Source: Rapana venosa (taxonomy: Eukaryota > Mollusca > Gastropoda > Neogastropoda > Muricidae). From it: a stretch of 64,000 nt of DNA. Position numbers and translations under genes: made by a program. Positions 1-10,053 of the stretch are shown piece by piece; position 1 is the first letter of the stretch, and each line of letters opens with the position of its first letter. A model generated the notes under the pieces. That model searched no databases and was not told the DNA's origin. It saw nothing but the letters and a program-made list of their open reading frames with translations. The DNA is taken from the NCBI GenBank assembly GCA_028751875.1, contig CM054155.1:44626421-44690420 (forward strand). Reading direction: 5' to 3'.

Positions 1-86
1 CACACATGCGCGCACACGCACGCACACAGAGAATAAGCAAACAGACAAAACAAACAAACAAACAAACCCCTAATCATGAAACTCAC

Positions 87-183
87 CTCATGTACATAGC
101 TCTGAACTGCTGGGGTCTGAGCACCATATCTAACTCTGTGGTAATATCACCTCTGATGTCGAGAAAATTGTCACTCATGTACA
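87..183 (-). CDS. Downstream exon of the secreted-protein gene
   Basis: A 97-base exon with a strong acceptor (a run of T then CAG) and a strong donor (AG|GTGAGTTTC). In the frame set by exon 2 it reads YMSDNFLDIRGDITTELD followed by MVLRPQQFRAMYM, with no stop. It ends in phase 2, so at least one more exon lies outside the window. It could belong to another gene, but the matching phase and strand favour this one. Confidence 0.58.
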
Positions 184-2636
184 CTGAAAAAAAACCAAAA
201 AAAACATTACAAGCAGGAATACATACAATGGCATAAATACAGTTCAGTTTTTGAGTCAGTTTGCTTACTTGATTCTATTCTGCCCCCCCCCCCCCCCCCC
301 CCCCAATTTTTTTTTTTTTAAACCCAAAAAACAGACAGGCCAGAACCTCAAAGCACTGTTCCCCATGGGGGTACCATGGGTTTTTTCGCATGAGTAGCAT
401 CCCCATCTTCAAACAATTTGTGCTAGAATTTCCCCCTTTTCTACCACTCTCTCTTTCCTGTCTCCCTTTCCCCCCACTCTCTTTCTCTATCTTATTTATT
501 TTCTACCTTCCCAGTCCATTCTTCTACCCTTTTAAAAACAAATCTGACAAATTCTTTGTGGCATTTTTAATATGAATTTTTTTTTAAAATGAGCTGCTCT
601 CAAGTCGTACTGTGTCAACAGGCCTGCAGAGTTACAAGCACAGGAAAAGACCACGAACTATGCATTCCAACCAATATGGACAACAAAATACTGCCATCAC
701 TAAAACACACACACCATATATATATATATATATGATTACGGTACAATTATTTCAAATATAGCTATGGATGTTTGTTTTGAATAATTCACTGCTTTTTCTT
801 TGTGATGTGCTTGTTCCTAATATAATTTATCTTCAGAATTTTTTGGTGGTCAATCTTGAACTGTTTTCTTCTTCTGTTTTTCCTCCTTTTAAGCAGAAGT
901 ACAGCTTTAAAAATTGCGTGCACATTGGCGACATGCTTAGACATCATCCCCGACCCGAAGTCAGAATGTGGCTGCCTTCATGGTCGGCATAGAATCACAT
1001 ACACCAATGTTTAAAGTTTATTATACATTCCTACATGCATGCATGGCCTACTATTCTGGAAGGCAGACAGAGTTTTTGACGTGCATGCAAGATGTTCTGT
1101 GTGCATTTAATTGTGACAAAAAATTACCAACAGGTGTAAGAAGTTGTCAGATTAAAACATTTTCAGTTTCAGTCTCATAACTATCAGACTAGGTAAAGGA
1201 GGTAAAGGAGTCCCATAACCTATAAGGTCGTAGGGGAGCGAGGCGTCAGAGACCTCACTTCTCTAGGGCCAGCATATTGAGGGCGGCGCCCATCTCCTCT
1301 CCCTCGCTGCTTTACCTTCCCTGACCCTAAAGAGGGCAGGTACCCATTTACAGCTGGGGGAACTAGGGGAACTGTACTGAAGCCAAGGCGCTCAAACGGT
1401 CACCCATCCAACTGGTAACCAGCTTAACTTGGCTGGGGGAAAGCAGTGCTCCGATCACTTAGCTATCCCGTCCCCATGAACTAAGATTCATAAATAAAAC
1501 AGGATAACTGCAGAGGTGCACCATTTCCTTTCCAGTATGTTCAGCTACAGGATGAATTGCATTCACCAACTGTGCGTACATCCTGTATATAGAACTACAG
1601 AATCTTAAGCGCACTTTTACACTGGCATATCCTGTTTATGTTGATTCAGGCCTGCATAATATATGTAGTGATCAGACATGCATGATCAGTCCATTTTGCA
1701 AAGATTATCAGTTCTTTACATGATTTGCATGTTGTTTATATATCTATACATTTTTACATAAAAGTAAATCTGGTTGTGATAAAATGTTCGTTTTAAAAAC
1801 ATATTTCAGAGACAGAAGTGTTACTCAGATACAAAGTTGGTATATGATGCAAAAATATTCTTTCCCAGAAAATTTGCATGTTATACGTAAGTCCTACACC
1901 TCTTATCAAAATCACTGGTAAAGAGAAGTATTAAATATTTACTGCTTATATTTGTCAGTCATCCATTTAACAAAACAAACAAGCTGTGAAAACATTTAAC
2001 CTGGAAGTACAGCTGAGGGAAATTATCAGGCCAGTAGAAACAAAACAACAAACCCAACAAACTGGCAATAAATATTATCCCATACTTTAAAAAACAACAA
2101 CAACAAACCCAATAAACTGCAGGCAGAAAATAGGTTGGAAGAAATTCAACCACACAACTGCAAAACAAAACCCTTGTTCCTTCACACAAATTTCAGAGCA
2201 ATTTTTAAAAAAAAGAATGTACACACACACTGAACTATAGCCCTGTTCCCTTTATTTCCGGCTAACTGACAGTGTTATCACTGAACCCTCCCACCAAACA
2301 TAATTAACATAGACAATGGGCAGTCCCCTCGCCCTCCTTTCAAATGGGAATTCACAAACACTGTTTATATGTTTACTCAGCAGTTGCCTCCCCCCTCCCC
2401 TCAATCTAAATTCACAAACACTATTTTTGTGTTTACTCTGCTGTGCCCCCACCCCATTGGAATTCACAAATCACAAACACTACATGTGTTTACTCTGCAG
2501 TGCCCCCCCCCCCCCCCCCCCCAAGAAAAATTTAAAATCAACACTATTTACATGTTCACTCAGCAGTCGCCCTCTCAACTCCCTCTGGCTATAAATTCAA
2601 ATATTCACAGACACTATGGGTTCACTTGGCAGTGAA

Positions 2637-2667
<31 letters not shown>

Positions 2668-5600
2668 CATCCGGCTCTAAAATTGAATTTGTAGACTCGA
2701 TCTATACGTGTTTACCCGGGTAGTTGCCCCCAGCTCTAAATTTAAAACACAAACACAATTTATTTATCACTGGGCAGTCCACACCCACCCACCCCTTTCA
2801 AATTTAGATTTACAAATAAGCCACGCGCTCATAGGGCAGCAACTCAACCTCCAAATTTTAAATCACAAGCACACTATTTTATGTATTTAAGTATAAAATA
2901 ATTATGATAACTGATGGACGAAGACCACAGATCTATACCCATTCAGCAGTTTACAAAACAAAACAAAAAAACTTACTGGCAGTCAACTGTATAGTCATTG
3001 AGCAGATTAAAACACACACACACACAAACAGTATAATACACACTATAAATACTATAATATACTCATAGGTCAGCCCCTACCGCCCCCCCCCCCCTCCCCC
3101 CATAAAAAGGGCTTAACTGACAAACACTCTATACCCATAGCTATCCTGAAGTTAGAATGTGTTGGCAGAGGCTAGCAGATAGACTTCCTGCAAAGTTACA
3201 AGTACAGGAGAAGGCCAAGCACTATGGACCCAACCTGGTAAGGGAACACAGAGAAGAGAGACCCATTCAACAGTTCCCCCAAAAAAGCTCAATTGACAGT
3301 CAAAAAATACTGAACAGCTAAAAAAACAAAAATCAACATAAACTAAAAAGAAGTTCCGCTAAATAAACAATTACTGTAGATCTCTACTCATTGGGAGGTC
3401 CATTCCCAAGCTTAAATGACAAACATTACATACTCATTTGGCACCCCCCCCCCCCCCTTAGAAATGACAAACACTACTTATTACTACAGGTTCAGTGGGC
3501 ACTTCCTATGAAAAAAAAGTTTAAAAAAACATAAGCTTCTTTTACAAATATCATATCAGTCGGTAGGTAAGATACTAGTGGGGTGTTATCACACCAGCCG
3601 CGTTTCTTATATCCTCGTTCTGTGAAAGCAATTTCCTCATTTTCATGCAACAAAAATGTTTCGTTGGGCAAAATTATGTCTAAACACACCACAGATATAT
3701 ATTTTTCAGTTTTGACCGTTTAGATCTAAAGACACCACAAATATATTTATATAATTTTTATTTTTGATCGTTTAGATCTTATTTCTTATTCAACTGTTTA
3801 GATTTATGCCAGGACTGTCTTGCACAGTACTTTTTTAAACATTTAAAAAATTATAATCACATGAAAAATCTTACATTCTGGGCATGCAAAGTCACAATTT
3901 TCTGACAATCTTACTGGTTCAATTACTATACTATATCTGGCAGGAAAGGGGGGGGGGGGGGGGAGGGAGGGGGATATAAGCTAAACTTGGGACTGGTTAA
4001 AGACAAACTTGTAGCATGATAGTCAGCTTTTTCTCTCACAGTGACATAGATGTCAACAGGTACATTACAACCAAAAACGTATGCAACAGCATTTTACAAT
4101 TTTTTTATTACCATTTGCCATGGGCTCTTGGAAGAAATTTTCCCAGTGAAAGTGTCTGATGCACCTCGAGTACTTGGTTTGAAAGTCTTCCCTCTGTTGA
4201 ATCCATGCCTCGGAATGGCGGCAATGATGATTACAATTCAAAACGCAGCATCTATATGGCATTTTGAACTGCCAGCTGGGTTTTTTTCCCGAACTTATGT
4301 CTACATTATCCCAACCATGTATCTTCTGCCAATTAATTTATCAATGCGCCACCTGCTGGCGGGACAAGGGAGGACAATTTCCGGTATATGCTAACAACCC
4401 ATTCACAGTCAAAACTAATAAAAGCACTGAATGGATAATGGAAAGAAACACCTTAACTGACTGATTATACCATTGGGAAGCTAAAAGACACACAAAAAAC
4501 AAGACAAAAGCTATATCAGTCAAAGCTAAGATACTAAGAGGGGGGGGGGGGGCAGGGGGAGGATCGCACCAGTCGCTAAGAACGACAACTCTAAATTCAA
4601 AGAGGCGGAAGTACTTGTAATTGGACACACGTTTCTTCTATCGTTGTTCTGTGAAAACTATTTTATCTTTTTCTTTTTCTTCATACAACAAAAAGGTTTC
4701 ATACAACAAAATTGTGTTGAATACACCACAGAGCACATACTTTAGATTTGATCGTTTAGATCTAATTTTAGATTCGATTGTTTAGATCTACGCACGAGCT
4801 GGTCTTGAACAATCCTTTTTTAAAACACAGAAAAAAAATATAACCCACGAAAATTCTTATGTCCTGGATGTGCAAAGTCACAATTTCCTGCCAATAACCT
4901 TACTGGTTAAATTACTAGACTATATCTGGCGGAAAGAGATAAGGAAGGGATATAAACGCGAGACTGATCTGGTCAGACAAACTTGTAGCACGATATCCAG
5001 CTTTTTCTCTCACGGGGACATCGATATCAGCACGTTAATCATACCCAATAACGTATGCAACAGCATTTTCTTTTCTTAAATTCACCCTTTGACATGGGAC
5101 CTTCAAAGAAAATATTCCTGGTGAAAGAAAGAGTCTATGACTTGCCTTGAGGTACTTGGTTGGTTTGAAAGTTTCTTCCCTCCATTGAATCTATAGCCTC
5201 CGAAAGGTGGCATCTCTTGGGAATTCGTGGCCGCAATGATGATCACAATTCAAAACCCATCATCTACTTGCCATTTTTCAGTGAGCTGTTTTTTCGGACT
5301 GATGTCTACATAACCCCCACAATGTCTGCTTCTGATTGGTTAATCAATGCGCCACCTGCTGGCGCGACAAGGGAAGACAATTTCCGGTATAATATTGACA
5401 CTCAATAAATAGATTGGTTAGGTTCCCTTCCCCCCCCCCCCCCCCTCCCTCCACGAAAAAAACAACAATAAAACAAACAAAAACACTGAATGAATAAAGG
5501 GGGGGGGGGGGGGGGGGGGGGGGGGGACCTAAACTGACAGACACTACCTATTGGGAAGCTCAAAAACAAACAACAACAAAAACAACAAACCAAGACAAAA

Positions 5601-6899
5601 GCTTTTTTTTTTTCAAATCAAGACAAAAGCTGTTTTAAAAAAATCTCTGTGGCAAACGCTGCTATAACCGAGTAGTCAGATAGTATGGCTTCAATCCCGG
5701 GGGTCCATGAAGTTGTGGGTTTCAATCTTGACGGGCATTTTTACAATCCCCCAGGTTAGCATTAAGTGCAGACCTGCCAACCTCCTAATTCCCTTTGTGT
5801 ATTTGAACTTGAAATATGCACGTAAAGGATCCTTTAATTCGGTGGGTTACAGAAACACAAAACATAGCCCAGTAGCATCCTGCACAAAAAATAATGAGCT
5901 GCACTGAAATTGTGATGTGTCAGCTGAGGCCAGCAGGCAGACCTCTAACAGAGTTACAAACAGAGAAGACCAGCACCTTACCCCGTAAGGGAACACAGAG
6001 AAGAAGACAAAAAATCTGAACAATTCCCCTCCCCACCTCCCGAGTTATCTATACTCACTGGGTAAACCTCCGTAGGCCTCTGTGATGAGCTGGTCAATAG
6101 TTTTGTTGGGGAGCTTCTCTGGCTTGGGCCGGAAGTTGGGATCGTCCAGGATGTCTTTGTAAGGGTCTCCTTCCAGCATTGGAGAAGCTTGACTTCCGCT
6201 CCATATCTGTCAGTATCCATCAAAACATTTATTTACCTGCGTTAGTTCCTTTATTGTTGCTGATACCGTTTTTGGTGTTATCATCATATCTAGCAACATC
6301 ATCATCATCATCATCATCATTACTGTTATCTTTTATTGTTATTATCATCATTGTTGTCATTTCCATTTCTAAATCGTATTACTACAGCTGCAGACAGGAA
6401 ATATCAATGGTGGAAGTAGTAGTAGTAGTATACGACGGATGCTATAGCCGAGCTGTTAAGACCGTTCGACTTCAATCCCACGTGTCCATAAAGTCGTGGG
6501 TTCGCATCTCAGCAGCGTCTGGTGAATTAAGCATGGGGGGGGGGGGGGGGGGGGGGGGTTGGGGTTACGACCTCCCAGGTCAACTTCAAGTGCAGACCTG
6601 CCAGTTCCTTAATTCCCTTTGTGTATATAGGCTACACATGCGATCAAATATGCACGTTAAAGATCCCGTAATTCATTGCAGTGTTCGGTGGGGTACAGAA
6701 ACACGAACTTACGCAACATACATCCCCGGAAATGGAATGCGGCTACATTCATGGTGGGCAGAAATAGTCACATACGCAAAATCTCACCTTTGGTGAACCT
6801 CGGAGCTCTAGACGAGGAACGAAAAAAAAAAGTAATGCTCGAAGACAAGGGTCATCCCTTATTACCTTAATGATTTAGTGTTTTGCTGGCTTTTTGAGG

Positions 6900-6941
<42 letters not shown>

Positions 6942-7192
6942 CACGCATGCAGTATGTGTGGACGTGTGAATGTTGAATGTTTATCATTATGTTTTAATTT
7001 TACATGGATTCGGCTGAATGAAAGGCTCTGAAACGGGCCACAGCCGCAACAACAGACAAAACTTTCTGCACTTTTGCAATGTCACTGTTGTTTATCAACA
7101 TGTCATCATTTCATTCAAATTCCGCGAAAACGACAGGATCAGAAACTCACCACAACTAAAACAAGGGCTAAAACTGTCAGCGCTCTGGCCAT
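87..7192 (-). CDS. Secreted protein gene, unrecognised, 5' part (three exons, runs off left edge)
   Basis: This is a spliced minus-strand gene assembled here from three exons at 7192-7151, 6206-6059 and 183-87. The first exon encodes MARALTVLALVLVV and ends at a consensus GTGAGT donor. The second continues in phase 0 and begins IWSGSQASP, so the two together form a typical signal peptide with a likely cleavage near SQA-SP. The mature part starts MLEGDPYKDILDDPNF, is rich in Asp, Pro and Lys, and has one N-glycosylation sequon (NKT). Exon 2 leaves one base (phase 1) and the exon at 183 starts with the two bases needed to complete a codon, so direct joining is possible, although an unseen exon between them is not excluded. 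The last visible exon (YMSDNFLDIRGDI onward) ends in phase 2 at GTGAGT, so the gene continues left of the window. I do not recognise the family. It is inferred to be a secreted protein; the signal peptide and splice phases are seen directly. Confidence 0.62.
283..304 (+). repeat. Poly(C) tract
   Basis: Uninterrupted run of 22 C followed by AA and a poly(T) run. It lies in the large intron of the secreted-protein gene. Confidence 0.9.
390..560 (-). repeat. Interspersed repeat F, partial copy
   Basis: Reverse-orientation copy of a repeat seen about eight times in the window (for example 51250-51600 and 58455-58725). Diagnostic parts are GCATCCCCA at one end and the pyrimidine-rich stretch near AGTCCATTCTTCTACCC. 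No coding potential is evident. Confidence 0.55.
590..690. repeat. Intron block repeat, copy 1 of 3
   Basis: A ~100-base block (GAGCTGC, then AGAGTTACAAGCACAGG and a purine-rich end) recurs at 3150-3260 and 5895-5995, always in the same orientation within the same intron. This points to repeated local duplication. Confidence 0.6.
897..990 (+). repeat. SINE-A, 3' fragment
   Basis: Matches the 3' half of the full SINE-A at 6434-6831 (GAATGTGGCTGCCTTCATGG then the ATACGCAAAATCTCACC-like region). Truncated at both ends and followed directly by a SINE-B fragment. Confidence 0.55.
1012..1130 (-). repeat. SINE-B fragment
   Basis: Carries the SINE-B core (GGCCTACT, then GTGCATGCAAGATGTTCTG) also found at 17060-17130 and 62660-62740. 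No head or tail remains. Confidence 0.5.
1191..1475 (-). repeat. SINE-E, tRNA-like plus 5S-rRNA-like head, copy 1
   Basis: Reverse copy of the element at 57130-57412. Read on the minus strand it begins GACGGGATAGCT, which looks like a tRNA box A region, then CAAGTTAAGC and AGTTGGATGGGTGACCG, which match the internal promoter and loop region of 5S rRNA. The body ends in a short pyrimidine-rich tail. A stretch of about ten bases between the two 5S-like parts is missing here compared with the other copy. Confidence 0.75.
2637..2664 (+). repeat. Poly(C) tract
   Basis: Uninterrupted run of 28 C inside the minisatellite. Confidence 0.9.
3150..3260. repeat. Intron block repeat, copy 2 of 3
   Basis: Same block as 590-690 and 5895-5995, including AAGTTACAAGTACAGGAG and GGTAAGGGAACACAGAGAAG. 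Confidence 0.6.
4065..4262 (-). pseudogene. THAP-like zinc-finger piece, copy 1
   Basis: An open minus-strand stretch of 65 codons starting MPYRCCVLNCNHHC. The Cys pair (C-x4-C), a Trp in WIQQ, and KYSR followed by C and HFHWENFF resemble the order of conserved residues in a THAP domain (C2-CH, with a central Trp and a late Cys/His-Phe). The middle is shorter than a normal THAP domain of about 80-90 residues and the late Cys region appears shifted by an indel. The second copy at 5075-5274 keeps the missing middle. It is probably a relic of a THAP-bearing transposase or gene, and not functional. The family call is from motif resemblance only. Confidence 0.4.
5075..5274 (-). pseudogene. THAP-like zinc-finger piece, copy 2 (broken)
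   Basis: Duplicate of the piece at 4065-4262. It reads MASR, then a stop where copy 1 has Cys, then WVLNCDHHCGHEFPRDATFR, a second stop where a Trp is expected, then IQWREETFKPTKY. It keeps more of the domain middle than copy 1 but has at least two stop codons and a later frame shift. Comparing the two copies makes a THAP-like origin more likely than either copy does alone. Confidence 0.38.
5499..5526 (+). repeat. Poly(G) tract
   Basis: Uninterrupted run of 28 G. A C-rich run of about 17 lies 60 bases upstream (around 5430-5446), so the pair could fold back. Confidence 0.9.
5653..5885 (+). repeat. SINE-A, 5' part
   Basis: Matches the first 230 bases of SINE-A: tRNA-like head (GCTATAACCGAGTAGTCAG, then GTGGGTTTCAATCTTGACG) and the body with AAGTGCAGACCTGCCAACCT and ATGCACGTAAAGGATCC. 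The 3' half is missing. Confidence 0.7.
5895..5995. repeat. Intron block repeat, copy 3 of 3
   Basis: Third copy of the block at 590-690 and 3150-3260, ending in GTAAGGGAACACAGAGAAGA just before exon 2 of the secreted-protein gene. Confidence 0.6.
6059..6206 (-). CDS. Exon 2 of the secreted-protein gene
   Basis: An exon of 148 bases (49 codons plus one base) bounded by a CAG acceptor and a GTGAGTAT donor. It reads IWSGSQASPMLEGDPYKD, then DDPNFRPKPEKLPNKTIDQ, and ends near EAYGGLP. The polypyrimidine tract before the acceptor is weak, so the exact 5' edge is the least certain part. The open frame matches the phase left by exon 1. Confidence 0.6.
6434..6831 (+). repeat. SINE-A, full-length reference copy
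   Basis: About 400 bases, in the first intron of the secreted-protein gene, antisense to it. The head looks tRNA-derived with a long variable arm: box A region TAGCCGAGCTGTTAAGACC and box B region GTGGGTTCGCATCTC. A poly(G) run of 24 sits at 6535-6558, followed by the body (CAAGTGCAGACCTGCCAG, ATGCACGTTAAAGATCCC) and a 3' part ending CTCGGAGCTCTAGACGAGG and poly(A). RNA polymerase III transcription and LINE-dependent mobility are inferred from the class. Confidence 0.8.
6901..6938. repeat. (GT)n microsatellite
   Basis: Pure GT dinucleotide run in intron 1 of the secreted-protein gene. The rest of the interval 6840-7140 holds nothing else I can identify. Confidence 0.85.
7151..7192 (-). CDS. 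Exon 1 of the secreted-protein gene (signal peptide)
   Basis: Fourteen codons, MARALTVLALVLVV, followed directly by the donor GTGAGTTTCT. The hydrophobic run is the core of a signal peptide. The ATG lies about 130 bases downstream of the start inferred from the TATA box at 7350-7357, and no other ATG in a useful frame is seen in that leader. Confidence 0.65.
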
Positions 7193-7349
7193 GACAAGTC
7201 TGGAACTCTGCTGCTTAACTCACTCGCAACTCCACCATAAACGCTTTCACCGCTTAAAGGGGACCACGCTATAGAATCTATGAATCAAGTTACACACAGT
7301 CTCTACAGTGTATGAAGTACAATGACTCCCGAAAGGTGTCCACGGGTTT

Positions 7350-7357
7350 TATTTATA
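7350..7357 (-). promoter_or_regulatory. TATA box of the secreted-protein gene
   Basis: Minus-strand TATAAATA lies about 158 bases upstream of the ATG at 7192. With usual spacing, transcription would start near 7320-7325, giving a leader of about 130 bases that contains no intron signal. Confidence 0.5.
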
Positions 7358-7619
7358 AGCCCTGGCTTGCTTTGACTTCTCCGCAGAACCCTTGACCCGG
7401 GATGTTGATTTTGTGACCTTTATCCAGACTCCCATCCTCCGGATCAAACTTTAGGGATGCTATTCACACGTCATAATGATGTGACTGACGGCTGTGTGTG
7501 TGTGTATGTTGTGTGTGTATATTTTATGTGTGTGTGTGAAGTGTTTACAAGGATGTGTGCCCAAATATGGCGTGACAGGGAACTGGCACGCGCAGTTGCG
7601 GCACAGAGACGTAAGAAGG

Positions 7620-8095
7620 GAGAGGGGAGGGGGGTAGTGAGAGAGAGATAGAGAGAGACAGAGAGGGAAGGAGAGGGACAGTGAGACAGAGACAGACAGA
7701 CAGACAGAGAGAACTAGAACTCAATGATTTATCCACAAAAAGGCTATTGACGCTTACATGAAGGGGGTTGCCAAACTGCTTAGCATTTTGGTGGGGGGAA
7801 ATCAACAGCAATAAAAACAAAATGTTATTACATAACAAAAAAGTCAGTTACCAAAATATGGCTTAAGATAACAATATATCTCTTATTCTGAAAGCTTTAC
7901 ACAAATATAAAGTGAGGCTGTGCACAACCTCAGGATGACTTGAGACCATAAGTAAACAGAGTCTAAATAAATTAGGCTGTCTACTAATTATTACAGGATG
8001 TTTATTCTGCTTAGCATACTCTAATCCTGGACAGCACAGCACAAAATGTACTTCATCCTCTGGTGCTTGCCGAGAGAGAGACAGAGACACAGAGA
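7620..8095 (-). mobile_element. LINE-TC copy 1, 3' end only
   Basis: Minus-strand 3' fragment of the LINE-TC family. It keeps the last coding part (QAPEDEVHFVLCCPG, a C-x2-C/H/C type zinc motif whose first Cys pair is lost, then LTLYLCKAFRIRDI), an untranslated tail with GGATAAATCATTGAG, and then a (TC)-rich tract at 7620-7715. Its upstream edge abuts the (TC)-rich tract at the end of LINE-TC copy 2. Confidence 0.7.
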
Positions 8096-8528
8096 GAGAC
8101 AGACAGAGGGACAGTTAGACAGAGACAGACCCAGAGAGAGATTCGGATTCGGATTGTTTATTCATTTATAGGCCAAGGCCCCTTATGAAGGGGTATACGA
8201 ACATGATATGATAATTGCAACACATGTAGTAAGATCCAAAAATGAAAGAAAAAAGTGAATGCAGACTGATTGCATATGATAAAAATGATTCTGACGACAT
8301 AATAAGGTCTCTAAGCTTAAATGCTTTATATAAATACAAGGCAAAATTACGGACTACTTCAGGAGAGGGTTAACAATGAAGGCTGTCTATAATATTTGGG
8401 CTTAATAAAATGTTCTCGAATCGTTGTTAAAACAGGGCAGCATAGAATAAAATGAACTTCCTTTTCTTCTGCCTCTTTACACAGACGACAAATCAATTCA
8501 TCATTATCAACATTTCTATACCTATAGT

Positions 8529-8910
8529 CATCATCATCATCAGTCCCATGACCTTGGCGGTCGTGGAGGAAACACGAAAGACGATGCTGTGGTAAGCCTC
8601 CTCCATCCATCTCCATACTTATAGTAAGTATGTTCTTTCGAGCCAGAAGGCCCATAGAGCCGGAACTTATCCCGGTTTCTGTAGCGTTAAGCGAACTGAT
8701 GGTTTTTCACCACCCCTGTGACAGGACGCTAGTCTGTCGCCAGATACTTCCCCAGCAGAGCTGGTACCCACTTGTACACCTGGGTGGAATGAGGAAAATA
8801 GGAGTAAAGTGTCTTTCCCAAGGACACAACACCGAGCCGAGCGGGGATCGAACCCGCGACCTCTGGATCACGAGTTGACCGCCTAAACCACTCGACCACG
8901 GTGCCTCCTA
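8529..8910 (-). repeat. SINE-D, copy 1, with 12-bp target duplication
   Basis: Minus-strand SINE beginning GGCACCGTGGTCGAGTGG (tRNA box A-like) and GGTTCGATCCCCGC (box B). The body matches 42892-43178 closely. It is flanked by the identical 12 bases TATACCTATAGT at 8517-8528 and 8911-8922, and interrupts LINE-TC copy 2. Beyond the shared body there is an extra 98-base 3' segment (8529-8626) ending in a (CAT)n run, which the second copy lacks. The head is not called as a tRNA gene because it is fused to the SINE body. Confidence 0.85.
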
Positions 8911-9120
8911 TATACCTATAGTAATGAACACCTAATTCTGAAACACCTAATCTAAATCTTGTCGTTATAAACATTAAATGTTTATCCATATCTAGCCTTA
9001 AATATAACCCAGCTGTTACCTGGTCCTAAGTCCAGGATGAGAAATGGGGAAGGTTGTGCGTTGGGCTAGCAACCCCACACGTCAAAAAAGCTTGCTACAG
9101 AAACGCCAACAAGATCTAAT

Positions 9121-10053
9121 ATGAATCAAATCTTGGGTGACAAGCTCAGGACAGATGCTGCAAGGCATTGTATGTCGAGTAGTGGTGAGAGCCGAAAGGA
9201 AACTTCTATTCCGACGATGTCCTTGGCAAAGCCCAAACGGGAGGTGAGAGTGGGAGCCTGGAATGTGCGAACGCTGTACGAAGCTGGAAAGACAGCACAT
9301 GCCGTGAAAGAGATGAAGAAATATAGGCTTAACATCCTTGGAATCAGCGAGATGAGGTGGACGGACTCTGGCATCATGACCCTTGGCTCAGGAGAGACAG
9401 TGTGCTATTCTGGTCGCACGGATTGGCAACACCAGGACGGAGTGGGTATCATCATGGACAAGGAGGCCAGAAAGAGCTTAATAGGGTGGGAGCCAGTCAA
9501 CTCGAGAATCATCACAGCCAGATTCTTCTCCAAATATACCAAGACCACCATCATACAGTGTTACGCACCAACAGAGCAAGCTACGGAGGAGGAGGAGGAG
9601 GAGAAAGACTTGTTCTACACCATCCTACAGGAACAAATAGACAAGACACCACAGCACGACATCCTACTTCTCATGGGAGACTTCAATGCGAAGGTTGGAG
9701 TGGAGAATACCGGGTACGAAACTTGCATAGGAGAGGAGGGAGTGGGAAATAGAAACGACAATGGACAGCGTTTTGCAGATACATGTCTTGAAAACGGTTT
9801 GGTGACAGGTGGTACCATCTTCCAACACAAAACCATCCATAAATTGACATGGGTATCACCGGACGGAAGAACTAGCAACCAGATAGACCACATTGCCATC
9901 AACCAGAAGTGGAGGAGCTCCATGAAGGACGTGAGAGCCATTAGGGGAGCTGACGTTGGCAGCGATCACCATCTTGTGTTGTGCAGACCCCAGCTAAAGC
10001 TCAAGAGAACACAAAAAAAGAAAAATGAGCAACTCTTTGAAACTCAACAGTGA
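9121..10053 (+). pseudogene. RTE endonuclease domain reading frame
   Basis: An open 310-codon frame containing the whole endonuclease: catalytic Glu in ISEMRW, Asp/Asn in GDFNAKVG and the GSDHHLV end. It would nick target DNA to prime reverse transcription. It shifts frame near 10025-10053, where the reading continues in the next frame as KLNSEAVKSQFTVELSNRF. It is the best-preserved part of the element, but the downstream damage makes autonomous activity unlikely. Confidence 0.85.

Larger units (their letters stand above)
2240..3500. repeat. Diverged minisatellite with poly(C) slots
   Basis: About a dozen loosely repeated units of 60-100 bases, each built as TTCACAAACACTATTTAT-like, then GTTTACTCAGCAGT-like, then a C-rich slot of variable length (up to 28 C at 2637-2664). 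Similar units occur once each after the two ~1-kb duplicates, at about 4400-4560 and 5395-5560. It lies in the secreted-protein gene intron. The open frames across it are chance. Confidence 0.65.
3530..5580. repeat. ~1-kb tandem duplication
   Basis: Two direct copies, about 3530-4500 and 4500-5580. Shared landmarks in order are TCGTTCTGTGAAA, the GACCGTTTAGATCTAA-like repeats, CAGCTTTTTCTCTCAC, the THAP-like piece, and ATCAATGCGCCACCTGCTGG. The copies differ by many substitutions and indels, so the duplication is not recent. Confidence 0.75.

Noticed and set aside
6179..6796. 205-codon plus-strand frame
   Set aside because: It runs through a (ATC)n stretch, a poly(G) run and SINE-A, and its start is antisense to a real exon. 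No protein features.
8840..8908. Possible tRNA gene on the minus strand
   Set aside because: The tRNA-like sequence is the head of SINE-D, repeated at 43110-43178 and fused to the SINE body. The same applies to heads of SINE-A, B, C and E.
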